This document shows, in pieces, positions 12,001 to 22,300 of a stretch of 64,000 bases of DNA (position 1 is the first letter of the stretch; each line of letters begins with the position of its first letter). The notes beneath the pieces were generated by a model. It saw only the letters and a program-made list of their open reading frames with translations. It was not told where the DNA came from and ran no database searches. A program made the translations under genes and the position numbers. Source of the stretch: Stichopus chloronotus (lineage: Eukaryota; Echinodermata; Holothuroidea; Aspidochirotida; Stichopodidae); the NCBI GenBank assembly GCA_021234535.1, contig CM037843.1, positions 39,991,200-40,055,199 of the forward strand, written 5' to 3'.

Positions 12001-13078
12001 GTCGCTTCATTGCATTTGATAATGTTCAACTGCTTACCCCCAGTTGTCATGTTTATTTTCAAGCTTAAAATGGATCATTATCAACCATTTAAAAGTGGGG
12101 TCTAAAGGTATGTTCATCCCCCTTCCCCTACTATTTGCCAACTTTTCCAAGAACAAATGAAACCATGCAGGTTGCACATGATTCTTGTATCATCTCAACC
12201 CATCTGATATTTATTACAATTTTGCCTAAATTGACTTTTATCTCATTAATTGAGAAATTGCAGGCATGAGATACATATATTTCAAGTCTGGGTACGTGCA
12301 GCTTGGAACACCTGGGAAGTGTCGGTTCCAACTATCTGGAGGGTTTGCAGAGCCAAAATTTTCTTGTAGACTCCAAGTCAACCTGTTATGGCACTTTTCT
12401 TAGATAGTCCTGCCAGCACTCAACCCCCCTCTTATACTGGTTTTGTCCTGTAACTTTTGTTTAAGATTCATGGGTGCAGGTGTAGAAAAGTCAATTTTGC
12501 ACCATGATTGGGCAACTAGGAAGTGCAAAATTGATCCTTTTTATGCAAAGGGGAAGGGGTTCAGTGGGTGCACCATCCCCTTAGACCTCTCCTCATGCCA
12601 CATATCTGTGGAATGATTGATTTTAAATCTGGGAGGGAGAGCCACCCACCCCTTATACCCCTTTCACAGGACAGCAGTCGAGCATAGGCATGTTGAGACA
12701 ATTTTGCCCCCTCACAAAAGAAAAAAGCTGGCTACACCCCTGGCATGGAATTTCACACCAAGGTCTAGTTATATGAGAGAAACCTAATGAGAAATGAGGT
12801 TCAAATTTATTGTACTTTGATGGAAAATGTTGATTTGAAGATGTAGGTGAAGATGGGGATGCTAATGAAGAATGAGAGGATGGTATTGACAATGCACATG
12901 CTTCGCTTTGAGGAGCAACAAACGGTATCTCTCCACTAAAACTGTATATCTCTCTCCCCATTTCAATAGCGATTGTGCCGTAGCAAAATGCAGTGCAAAT
13001 GCAGAAGACCCAGAGAAGGCTCAGAAACTCTGGGAAGTGAGTGCTGAGCTTGTTGGCCTGAACAAAAAAGTGGAATAA
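1..13078 (+). CDS. RDH13: RDH-A: RDH13-like retinol dehydrogenase (SDR), 5' partial
   Basis: Six-exon gene, join(1..25,1573..1713,4214..4405,5982..6260,9192..9411,12970..13078), giving 321 visible residues; only the first 10-20 residues lie before the window. It is an NADP(H)-dependent short-chain dehydrogenase/reductase of the RDH11-14 group, which interconverts retinal and retinol; vertebrate RDH13 sits at the inner mitochondrial membrane. Visible motifs (visible-residue numbering): a hydrophobic start (PLTIAAGTAMGFVIL), TGANTGIG cofactor loop at 38-45, LACR at 61-64 (Arg favours NADP), NNAG at 117-120, catalytic Ser in NVSSSAH near 167-169, YSQSK active site at 193-197, and HPGVVHTELGRH. 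The C-terminus ([11 protein letters not shown]) resembles RDH13. All introns are GT-AG and all phases join cleanly. RDH-B downstream is a tandem paralogue. RDH11/12/14 are the alternatives; the family is certain, the exact orthology less so. Confidence 0.92.
270..445 (+). repeat. Dispersed repeat R2 fragment
   Basis: Shares ATCTCAACCCATGTGATATG, TTTTTTTCTCAT, GGTACATGCA and CACACCTGGGAAGTG with the copy at 12.2 kb. A further weaker piece follows at 560-700. Both lie in RDH-A intron 1. Confidence 0.5.
1573..1713 (+). CDS. RDH13: RDH-A exon 2 (NADP-binding loop)
   Basis: 141 bases, exactly the length of RDH-B exon 2. The acceptor is the CAG ending at 1572 after a pyrimidine-rich stretch; the donor is GTACAT at 1714. 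It encodes the end of the N-terminal hydrophobic segment, the GGRC motif and [12 protein letters not shown]. The ATG at 1575 has a good context (gccATGG) and could be mistaken for the start; phase and homology favour an upstream exon 1. Confidence 0.9.
1990..2927 (+). mobile_element. Degenerate hairpin-ended element, RDH-A intron 2
   Basis: TG-rich head near 1990, family phrases (TCAAACTTGGTATG, GGTCAAAGGTCAT) and a perfect DR1 at 2097-2109. The end reads GCAAGGAACC then a short hairpin GCCC-TT-GGGC at about 2908-2917 and CTCTTGTTT, a third version of the family tail with a different stem. Confidence 0.5.
4214..4405 (+). CDS. RDH13: RDH-A exon 3
   Basis: 192 bases, same length as in RDH-B. 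Acceptor TTTCAG at 4213, donor GTGCAG at 4406 (a weaker donor). Encodes GGNIILACRNMEK, the LDLSSLESVR segment and ILINNAG. The open frame runs on past the donor for about 130 codons, but that sequence has no SDR similarity and enters a repeat element. Confidence 0.9.
4645..5845 (+). mobile_element. Dispersed hairpin-ended element, copy in RDH-A intron 3
   Basis: About 1.2 kb. Head GATTCCTTGCC at 4645 is part of a hairpin (CCTTGCC/GGCAAGG, then GGAATC) followed by a short TG-rich stretch. Tail GGCAAGGAGTC at 5811-5821 is the inverted partner of the head, followed by a hairpin AAAGTC-CTTT-GACTTT and CTGGTT. Inside are degenerate 145-bp type units with a perfect DR1 at 5097. The layout (short terminal inverted repeats, microsatellite, internal tandem units, terminal hairpins) recalls Helentron-associated elements (HINE/DINE-1). 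No transposase coding is seen, so it would be non-autonomous. Confidence 0.6.
5982..6260 (+). CDS. RDH13: RDH-A exon 4 (catalytic Ser and YxxxK)
   Basis: 279 bases, identical in length to RDH-B exon 4. Acceptor TTCCAG at 5981, donor GTGAGG at 6261. Encodes [20 protein letters not shown], the catalytic serine segment NVSSSAH and YSQSKIANVLF. By hand count about 67 of 92 codons encode the same residue as in RDH-B. Confidence 0.93.
6297..6346 (+). repeat. TCTG-type microsatellite, RDH-A intron 4
   Basis: Imperfect (CTGT)n run, including GTCTGTCTGTCTGTC, starting about 40 bases after the exon 4 donor. Confidence 0.8.
9192..9411 (+). CDS. RDH13: RDH-A exon 5
   Basis: 220 bases, one codon longer than in RDH-B. 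Acceptor CCACCAG at 9191, donor GTTTGT at 9412. Encodes HPGVVHTELGRH, a hydrophobic stretch rich in Leu/Phe/Tyr, and [20 protein letters not shown], the usual C-terminal core of RDH11-14 proteins. Confidence 0.9.
9590..10410 (+). repeat. Strongly degenerate relative of the 145-bp repeat, RDH-A intron 5
   Basis: Scattered family phrases (AAGATATCTCGAGAAG, AAACTTCCACATTTTAAAC, repeated AGTCA/GGTCA-type words) at roughly unit spacing, but no intact DR1 and no clear ends. Confidence 0.35.
12170..12600 (+). repeat. Dispersed repeat R2, fullest copy (RDH-A intron 5)
   Basis: Carries the family phrases ATCTCAACCCAT, TTTATCTCATTAATTGAG, TACGTGCAGCTTGGAACACC, TGGGAAGTG, TTAGATAGTCCTGCCAG and a late part AATCATGGTGCA-like (inverted). 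Related pieces occur at 270-445, 560-700, 15660-15850 (inverted), 37000-37110, 37275-37510 and 57990-58230. Nature unknown; no coding or clear ends. Confidence 0.55.
12970..13078 (+). CDS. RDH13: RDH-A exon 6 (C-terminus and stop)
   Basis: 109 bases including TAA at 13076-13078, same length as RDH-B exon 6. Acceptor CAATAG at 12969. Encodes SDCAVAKCSANAED followed by [17 protein letters not shown] and the stop. Too short to stand out as an open frame; found by matching the end of RDH-B. Confidence 0.9.
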
Positions 13079-15359
13079 GGAGACAAATCGACATTCAAAC
13101 ATTGTGCAAAACACAGGGTTATATTGTTATGGTTCTTCTCAGGTCAAAGATACTGTATTTACATTTAGGCTCTATTTTAGAAAACAGGTGAAAAGAAAAT
13201 TTTTAAAGTTGAAGTTTTTTTCATCAAAAGAAAAATTGTATTTTGTTTTTCATGTCTTTCATGTTCTCCATGTGTGAGCTGTTCATCTTTGATATGTTAA
13301 ATCTGCTACCTCTTTGCATGTGTGTGCTACATTTTAATATTTATATGGTGCTGAGTATTATCAGTTCTTTCATCATCAAACTTCTTCTTGGTTGTGCTTG
13401 GTAAAAGAAAAACTTGGTTGTGCACTGTTGTAAAATTTAACCTTATTAACATTCTGTGCCATCAATAATTTGTCATTGTCTACTCATAGCCAGTGACACA
13501 TGAATCCATTGGACTATTTTGATTATAGGATAGTAAAGTGGACATTTGTTAGTAATAGCAGCTGCTATTGATGTTGTGATGTATTGATTATCACAGATCG
13601 ACTGTTCATTTTTTAAGGCAATACCTGCTGATACGTCTGGCTCAAGTCAAACTTAGTGACTATTTGACCACTCACTAGTAATGCAAAAATGTGTCTTCTA
13701 TCTTTCAGGTAGGATAACTGTCCTTGTGGCATGATAAGTGATTGCATGGTCAGTCAGTTCTGGACCGTGTATTAGTAATAGGATAATGCATGATAATGCA
13801 CATAGTTTGTAGTTGAGGTCCTCCACCTAATCTCAGATGAGTTAAACTACATTCCTAAAGAAAAACATAAGGAACATTTAATACTTGCTTGTCCAATCTT
13901 AGGCCCTGTGACACATGAACTGTTTAACTAGGACACAATCACTGTGAGAGGCCTGTCCTGGACTTATGTGACGCTACTTCAGCCATGTTATATTTCGCTC
14001 ATGGTTTTTATATAAACAGGAAAACCACAGAAAAATGGCATTAGTTGTAAACACCAGATCACATGGGGTCACTTGCTAAGTATGTTAACAGTCATTCCAT
14101 GTGAATCAATATACCACAATGTACAGTAATTTGTTACTTTCATTGAAGTATCTCTTTCTGAATAACACCTTGACCATATGGTGAATGTCTCTGGAGTTAA
14201 TTATGGTACCCCAGTTTAACTTCCTTTGATAGTTGTTATTTAGTTGTGTATTAATTTTAAGATATGCTTCCTTTTTGTCTCACTGACTCATCATACATAT
14301 TATTGAATATTTTATGTTTATTTGAATACACTGTATGGAGCATGAGTGAACGTCACACTTTTCTTATTTTTGAAACTGGGTTTTGCTGAAGAGCATGGAT
14401 GTGATTATGTCATGATCAATCTCAAAAAATCAATCCAATGTTAAGATTCCTAACAGTCTGAGGAGTTACGCACAATTGTGAAAAGGATAACTTTTTAATA
14501 TTTTATTACACACTTTGGTTCTGTGGATAATTTAATCTTGTATGATTTTAAACCATTCAAGAATATTAATTCAGTGATGTCATGGCAGGGTTGTGAGATT
14601 TAAATCACAATTGTAATAAGATAACGATTTACATTTGTCGATACCCTTTATTTTAAATGGGTATAAAAACTAGTATCATATTGCAAGGCTTGTTATTCAC
14701 TCAGGGGCATATATTTACATTGTAATGCAAGTGGAAGCAATTTAAAACCATTATCCCAATCATTAAACCATCATGGTAATTCAGTTATTAGATTTTTCTT
14801 CTTTTTTTTTTTAACATGTAACTTTATAGCATGATATTATCAGAAAACATTTGATATTGCATGCATGAAACAAAGGGAAGAAACCTTTTCAGTGATAGAT
14901 GAAGACATTTGTACAAAAAAGAAAAGCGGGGGTGGTTTCTAGTACCAGTATTAAAATATGGTAAACAGTGCTGTCTGAAATGCTGTTTTTTCTCTTTTGT
15001 TGTGTACGGTGTTTTTTCTTTTCTTTAACTGGGGTTTTTGTTAAGAGTTTTTATGATATAATTATTTAAATTGGCTTCTTCCCGATTAAGCATTTGCAAT
15101 ATGTGATCAATGGAAGCAAAGATATCAATGGAAGCAAAAGAACCCTTCTTATTCCATTCTGTGATATGGGGAAGAAAGGAACTTGAACTTGTATACAGCT
15201 GATTTACACCAGCTTTATGGAATGGAAGCACATGTCATTAATTCAACACTCAGGTAAAAGATACCTAATTGTAGAAATGTTACTATTCTGCTCTTTCTTT
15301 TTGACATGATTCATCCCAACATCAACCGCAATTTCGAGAACACTATATGTAATCATCAG
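13079..15359. other. RDH-A 3' UTR and intergenic sequence
   Basis: No gene is visible on either strand. The first part must include the RDH-A 3' UTR. I see no canonical AATAAA in the first 2 kb; ATTAAA at 14762-14767 is a weak candidate signal. Confidence 0.4.
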
Positions 15360-15545
15360 TAAGTGTGCAGTTTTAAGAATATACCACAATTTGATGATCT
15401 GAAGATAGTATCATTTCAAGAATGAATAATAATTTGATTATTAGCAAATACTTTACTATTAACCACTTGATTATCAGTTTCAAGAATATAAAACTATTCG
15501 ATGATCAGTGCAAAGTATCGTTTCAAGAATATGTAAATACTTGAT
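15360..15545 (+). repeat. Degenerate tandem repeat around TTTCAAGAATAT
   Basis: The phrase TTTCAAGAAT(A/G) with nearby GATGATC / GATTATCAG and AAATACTT recurs three to four times at about 55-65 bp. Intergenic between RDH-A and RDH-B. Confidence 0.45.
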
Positions 15546-15659
15546 AACAGGGGTTTAGCCAGGTTTATCTTGTGAGGTGGCAAATTAAGTTGACTCATTG
15601 TCTCTTCAGTATTATTGACCGCAAGAGAGGGAGGGTATAAGTGGGGGGGTTGCCCCCTC

Positions 15660-15850
15660 CCAGGGCTTAAGCCAGGATTTCAAATCAGTCAGTCCACAGT
15701 TAAGTGGCATAAGGAGAGGGCTAAAAGCATGCGGTATCCCCTTCAAGTTGGCCCTAAAAGGATATTTTTGCCGTTCTTTAGTTGCCTAATCATGGTGCGA
15801 AATTGACTTTTTTGACACCTGCACCCATGAACCTAAAACTAATGGAGCGT
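15660..15850 (-). repeat. Dispersed repeat R2, inverted fragment
   Basis: The segment from AAAAGGATATTTTTGCC to GCACCCATGAAC is the reverse complement of 12470-12560 with few changes (TAATCATGGTGCGAAATTGA against TGATTGGGCAAC side). It lies just upstream of the RDH-B CpG-rich flank. Confidence 0.5.
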
Positions 15851-15879
15851 GATGGAAAAGAAGTATCAGAAGGGGCGGA

Positions 15880-16285
15880 GTGCCAACTGACTAAGTGGAG
15901 CGCAACCATCGGTTGGCGCGGAGTGCTCAAACAATTTTTTGCCTTTTCAAACCCTCCAGATCGCCAGATATGGCGAAAAAGTCAACAAACCAGCAGGATA
16001 TGGGTGAAGTTGGTCACTTTGTCTAGGCCACTTTCAAACCTCGAAGGTGCAACACGCAGGTACGTGTGCATGCAGCGCGTACGCGAAAATGCGATCATAT
16101 AAACAATGGTCCCTTTCAATCCCATAATTCATCAGCGCAATGCGGGAAGCTTGCATTTCGCGGATTAGCTGAATTTTTACATACATGTGTTCGTTCTGAT
16201 CTGGTGTGGTACGGTAGTCGTCCGTGTACTGCAGGTTCACGTAAAAAAGAAGAGGCCTCTCCATTTTCCAGTCCACGAAACATTG
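15880..16285 (+). promoter_or_regulatory. CpG-enriched 5' flank of RDH-B
   Basis: CpG dinucleotides are dense here (for example GCGCGTACGCG near 16075) compared with the CpG-poor surroundings, and the region ends at the RDH-B start codon. An ATCATATAAACA element at about 16094-16105 is TATA-like. This fits the core promoter and 5' UTR of RDH-B. It contains a 130-bp segment that recurs at 41.7 kb. No transcript evidence. Confidence 0.4.
16040..16169 (+). repeat. 130-bp dispersed repeat, copy in RDH-B 5' flank
   Basis: Shares the run CTCGAAGGT, CTTTCAATCCCATAATTCAT and AAGCTTGCATTTCGC..GATTAGC with 41658-41788 in the same order and orientation. It ends 116 bases before the RDH-B start codon. 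Confidence 0.75.
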
Positions 16286-16358
16286 ATGATGGATTTTCAA
16301 CAGTTTCTGGATTACGTGAAAGATCACCCCGTACTGATAACGTCTTTAGTGGGAGCAG
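16286..16358 (+). CDS. RDH13: RDH-B exon 1
   Basis: Reads [18 protein letters not shown] then TSLVGA plus one base, ending at a GTAAAA donor (16359). Joined in phase 1 to exon 2 it makes a continuous N-terminal hydrophobic anchor aligned with that of RDH-A and RDH13. It lies in a CpG-enriched pocket as expected of a first exon. It is 9.8 kb from exon 2, so a transcript is needed to prove the link. Confidence 0.75.
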
Positions 16359-19300
16359 GTAAAACTGTTCGTTGTGCGTTAATCTAACTCTGTAGGCCTT
16401 TCCTGATATCACATCTTCGAGTAGCGTGACGAGTAACCAAACTGAGTCCAAGTGTAACACTGGTCCACCGGTTAGTTAAAGTATGTCACCGGTCCTAGGG
16501 CCTAACGTACTGTAGTCGTCCGCCCCTGGACATTTTTATCTCATCCTTATGTACGCCGTAGTGTACAACAGGGAGGAGACATTGCACTTCGTTGAGCGGT
16601 TAAGTCCCAAAAAGGAGCCTTAATAACAGTCCACCTTACACCCCTTTTGGTATTTAATGGAAACTAGGCCATGGGTCAGTAGTCATACAGTATTCTTAGT
16701 GGGCGTGGGGTACCACAGAGGCCTAGTAAGTATTCAGATGGCCATTGACATGGATGGACAAGGGTTAGGGGGATGAAAAGGGATGTGCAAAAATGTGTTT
16801 GTGTATCACCTGTGAGCTCAAATGAAAGTGTATCACGATCTTCAGATAAACAGTAGCCAAAGCTGGATGAAATAAAACTCGTCCTCAAACTCTTTCATTT
16901 TCATTTATTTCATTCAACCATATGTATACATAAATGCATAGGCCTAGTTTGATGAAAGATGCAGTCGTAAATTGTAGGGGAATAAACAGGACACTAGAAA
17001 AAACAATTAATTGTCTATTACAGTCAGCTAACCTTTAGATAAAAACAAAAGAACAAATGCAAAACAAGAAAAAGAAGATAAGAAAAAAGAAACTCAACTC
17101 ATGTATTAAACAGTTTACAACTGGTTAATTTAAAATGAGATAAGATATAAGGTTCTATATGGCTTACAGAGCTTTATGTCATTGGAGAGATCATTCCAAA
17201 TTTCAAAGCAACTTGGTGCGTACTGTAGGTGCCTGGGTAAGTGTAGTGTTCCCCAGACCAATGATGTCAAAGGTCACAGGACATGAAAACAAAAAAGACA
17301 CATGTTTAGCATTATCTTTACATGTGTGAGTATCCTAGAGTTATAAAAGTACCTTATGGAAAGTAGCCTGAGATGATACTGTATTTTCTTGAGAATGTTG
17401 ATGATGTCACTAGGTTTAAGGTCACATGGTTAAAGGTCAAGTGGTTAAAGGTCAAATCAGCAATAATGCCCTTGAAGAGTGTGTCCCTCCTAGATGGTAA
17501 GTTTGATGGACATCAAAAGTAGTGGGTATGTGTATGTGGTATAGCATTCCCTAGGCTAACCAGTCACAGGTCATTAAAAGGAAAAACATGTTTTTAGCAT
17601 TATCTCCTTGTGTAAATGTCCCAGAGTTATAAAACCTTCAATGTATGGAAAGTACACAATACAGAAATGTTTTGAGGAAATTGATGACGGTCAAAAGACA
17701 CATGTTTAAAGATCGAATTGGCAAAAATACTTTGCAAAAGTGTGTCACGATCTCCTAGATGATGAGTTGGATGAACTTCAAACTTGATGGGTAGATGTCT
17801 GCATATTACATTATAGTCTGATCGACCAGTGAAGTCATTTGGCAAAGGTTATGGTTACAATAGCTCATGGAACAGTGCGTTAGGTGCTGGTAGTGCATCA
17901 GTCAACATGCATTTTACATCTTTGCCTTCCCATGAATGTGAAAGTAGTCATTTTCTGAGCACATGTTCATATGTGCTGTTCCACACATACACTGTGTACC
18001 GCAGTACCAGACCACTAAGTAACTTGAATGTTCAGAACTTGTATCCACAACGAGCAATGTGAATCACTGATCAGTGAAATATACAACTCAGCACACTTTA
18101 GGAGTGTTATGGGTGAAGAATGACCATGGATGCAAGTGGTAGGGATGAGATTTGCAACTCCACAAACTTTGCGGAATTAGCCACCTGCTTTTTACGTTGC
18201 GACTACTCACACTAAAGTTTTAGTGTCTGCACAATTCAAATAAACACAACCAATTGGTGGTTCTGTAGCACATACAGACAGACAGCCCTACATAGAGCTC
18301 CCTCTGTGCATGCACAGATCCATATATGTCTCTTGCATACAGTTTGTGTGTATGTTTGTAACTTAATACCATAATGGTTAAATGGAATGATATTATTGAT
18401 GGATATATGGGTGTACTGGTCTATGGTCTGCATGTAAAATTGGATTTGAGCAAAAGCTATAAACATGATTATATTAGTACCCCCACCCTAACACATCTTC
18501 ACTGACTATCAATTCTGCATCATCGACTTATGAAAACCATGGCACTTTCTAGCACCAGATGGTAATTTTAAGCACAGTGTTACATTGCAAAACTCAAACC
18601 TTATTCCCCAGATCACAATTGAAGGTCTGCAGGGAAAAAACGTCCATCATTTCAAGAACTTCCACTTTCATTAAGGACAATTCTCTTGTTGCTCCTAAAC
18701 GTTGCAATCCTCTTCTAGTTAACATTGCAGCTTCTTAACATACCTTTAAAGGGATAGGAAAGATGTCATCAAAGACATCGCCATATGTGAAGTAACCTGT
18801 AAATACTCTAATCAAGTTTCAGCTCAGTCCATTCAAAGTAACATCATATCCTAGAACAGCCTAACCGCGATGAGGTGCAGCCATTGATTGCAAAATCGTG
18901 TTGAACATGATTTCACTGCAGAACAACTTGCTTGGAAGCACCTGCACGATGTAGTCAGTGGTACGTTTCACTGTAGGAATAGATTAACCAGTGTACTGTA
19001 TACTTCTGTGGATGTTACTTAAACGCTGCAACACGCTGCAAAAACTCTTACCACTCGAGTCCACTCAAGTCCGAAGGATGGAATGGGAGACAGAGTAAAG
19101 GAAGTCGAGAAGGAATCAGGGACTCCTGGGCTTTAAAGAAGACAATCGTCAGCCATTGAGGCAGATAAAATCCATTAAACCTCACTTTTCTCTCTAATTT
19201 TACAGAGTGTGGGATTCTGTGTGACCAGTTGAGAAAGTTGCTACTTCAATTTCTAGCTCATGCAAATTTTATGGACAAGCAACACTAATGACTAGATTTG

Positions 19301-22300
19301 TGTTTATATTTTTTATCATTCCATAAACTAGCTACAAAACTAGCACCTGTAAAGTGCAAAACCTAAAGCAAAGACATAAGGAAAACATACTCGACTAGAC
19401 AAAACCAATTGATGGAAAATTTTAAATGAAAGGAACAACAGGTAATGTAACACTACCTCATGAGAAAACAATAGCTGTAGTGTGAGAGAGTTATGTTATC
19501 CATATCCTCAATCCATGTCATACCACCATACATGTATGTCACAGGCTGTGTAGAATGCGGGGCGGAGTTCGGAAAGTTCTTAAAGGTTAGCCTTGTAGGC
19601 ACGTCAACGCCAAAACAGTACAACTATGGCAATATATGTTGCAAGAGTTTTAATTTGAATCTTGCGTAAAAGAACATATGTACACTTTACAAATAAGGAA
19701 AATTAAGAAAACCAAACCAGTCCGCTTCAAGACTGTAAGACTCGTGGATTCGCGAGAACCTCCTTCACGTCGGCTAGAGGTAGGTATATGCGCGGATGGT
19801 GGTTGTTTGTACTATCCCGGTGGCCAAGTACGCGATTTTATTTTCGACGATCACTCCCCGTCCAGTATAGGTCACGTGTGTAGCTGTCCCTCAGAAGAGT
19901 CGGGTATGAATACGCTTGATGAGAAGTTGGATGAGACGTCTGCGTGTACAGTATGGGTGGTGGCTAAGGTAAAGGGCCAAAACTGCCTCGTGCAAACCCT
20001 GGTGGAATGTACAAAATTACAACACCTGACTAGCATCACCATAACCAAACCTTTCCCAAAAGTGACTAATTCCTCTCTGAGGATTTTCCCATATGACAAC
20101 TTAACATGCATTCGTTATATAACCATGGATGGCCTCATAACAAAATATACATGGTATTGCTCTCAGCAACCAAAACACTCGATACTTTTCTCAATACACA
20201 TTTCCTCCTCTCTTCCTCAGAATACATTTCTTGTAGACTATGATAATACCTTAAGTACATTTTACTGTACTTTTCGTCTTTTCTCATTTTCACATCTTTA
20301 ACATTTTATGACTTCTGCATTTTCATTTATACTTACTGCACCCTGTGCATTGCTTTTGCTCTTGTATTTAATTACATTTACTACTTGTTTAAAACATTTT
20401 CCCATCAATAGGTGAGAAATACTATCATTTTCACCTTTTACTAGTACTCTGCAAATCCTTGCTAGTAATAAAATATAATATTACAAATACAACTTACGGA
20501 TGTCCGGAGTGAATTTCTTGACATTGAATGGACTTTCCAATTTCGTTAGGTGGGGCAATAACCGCGCCCGGAACCTCCAGACCTTTGTACTTTTATTTAC
20601 TTAGATTATCGACCTCAACGACGATATCTGCACTGCAATAATCGACCTCTGCGACGAATTGCTTATGGTTGTCTTTACAGTAGACACAAAGACACTACCC
20701 TCAATGGCAAATCTGCTCTTGGCAGCAAATATAGATCGGAGCTTGTTCCTCAAGTCTAGTCCATCCCCATTGCAAGATGTGCGGCAACACCCCGCTTTTC
20801 GCAGGAGACGCCTTACACACCCCATCCCTTTAGAGACTTAACATTTCCCAATTTGTTTGACAACAGAAAGTATGCGGACTAGGCTGCACCGTCTGGCTCA
20901 GCTCTCTAAGAGAACTAGTAAACAGAGGGCAGCAACCAAGAATTTAATTTTCAGCTCTCTGCGTGACAATGTATTTAAAAATAAATAAAATCAATAAATA
21001 TATGATTGTGTAACAAATTACCACCAGACTCAAGTCCAGTTGCCTCTGCAATCTAAGCAAACACATTATGCAGTACAGTTAATGCTGAGTCATTGTTTCA
21101 AAGTGTCACTTGTAGATCCCTGGTGATACGGGGATAATATTTAACTTTGAAAACAATGAAAGATAGTCTCTTGCTTCATAATTATAATTTATAAAATATA
21201 ATAAGTATTCTTGCAATATATATCCCTAATGGTGATAACAGTACTGTTGCCGAGGCTTATGTCACAGACTTTATGGGAAAAAAGACTGAGAAAAGAAGAG
21301 ACACCAACAGTTTGCTACAGATTCAGCCTTCAACGGTTACAGATATCCTCAGCTCTCGTCAAAACCCGGTGAAGGCTGCATGGTACTGAATTAAAGAAAC
21401 ACTGGTGGACCTAACACCACATCACAAGAAGACAACCTCCATAGCTCACAGGAGAGGCACATTTGATCTATGTGGTACAGCTCTGCTGGCAATTAAAAAC
21501 AGGAGGACAAAATATGATTGTGTACTGCCACATGCACAACACCACACCATTGGCATGTGCCTGCAATCTGAACAGAATCAGCAAATAAATTGCAAAAAAA
21601 TAAAGTAATGTGGCAACCATATTTTCAGTTCCAATCAAAACAATCGGAATGGTGCAATATCAAATATTAGGTAGCCCTTTGTTGATAGGCCAACATTTCT
21701 TGCATTATATATATGTCAATAAAATGTACAGTTGTCTTGGCTTGTGTCTCTAGGTATAGCTTGCATAGCTCTGTGCTATGTTACAATAGCTTGTCATGTT
21801 GATTTAATCATTTATCATATTCATTGAAATGTGGACATCTCTGAAACCATGAACTAGTCCATCTAGCAGTTCTGATTCTTAATCCATGTTGTTCCATCTA
21901 GCACTCCACCTTCCATAAGTTAGTGGTTGTATCATGAAACATGTTAGAATTTCAGGTAGGCCCAACAATACATAATAGTTTACATCAGGCCTATTCAATG
22001 TGTATGTGTGTACCAACTTTTGGTGAGTAAACATTATGTCTCTGAAGAGTTCCATGTTTTTGCACAAACCTGTAGTAGATCCTTCAAAATACTGACATGT
22101 TGTTCTGCAGGAAAACAAAAGGATAGCACAATAAGGAAGCCAGAAAAGATAGGGCAAGTCACTCTCTAAGTCCATCTTGAGGTGCTTGCTTTTGCCGAGC
22201 AGTGAGTTTGCCGGGACACAGGCCTAGGCTAAGACTAACAAGCAACGTTACTTCTTCTCCTAAGTCTAAGACTCAGCTCAAATGGAATGTGCTTTTCATA

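Noticed and set aside
12653..13114. 153-codon minus-strand open frame
   Set aside because: It is antisense to RDH-A exon 6 and its flanking intron and repeat; no recognisable similarity, while the sense exon is firmly supported.
20870..20945. tRNA-like A-box (TGGCTCAG near 20897)
   Set aside because: No matching B-box at the right distance and no cloverleaf pairing that I can draw.
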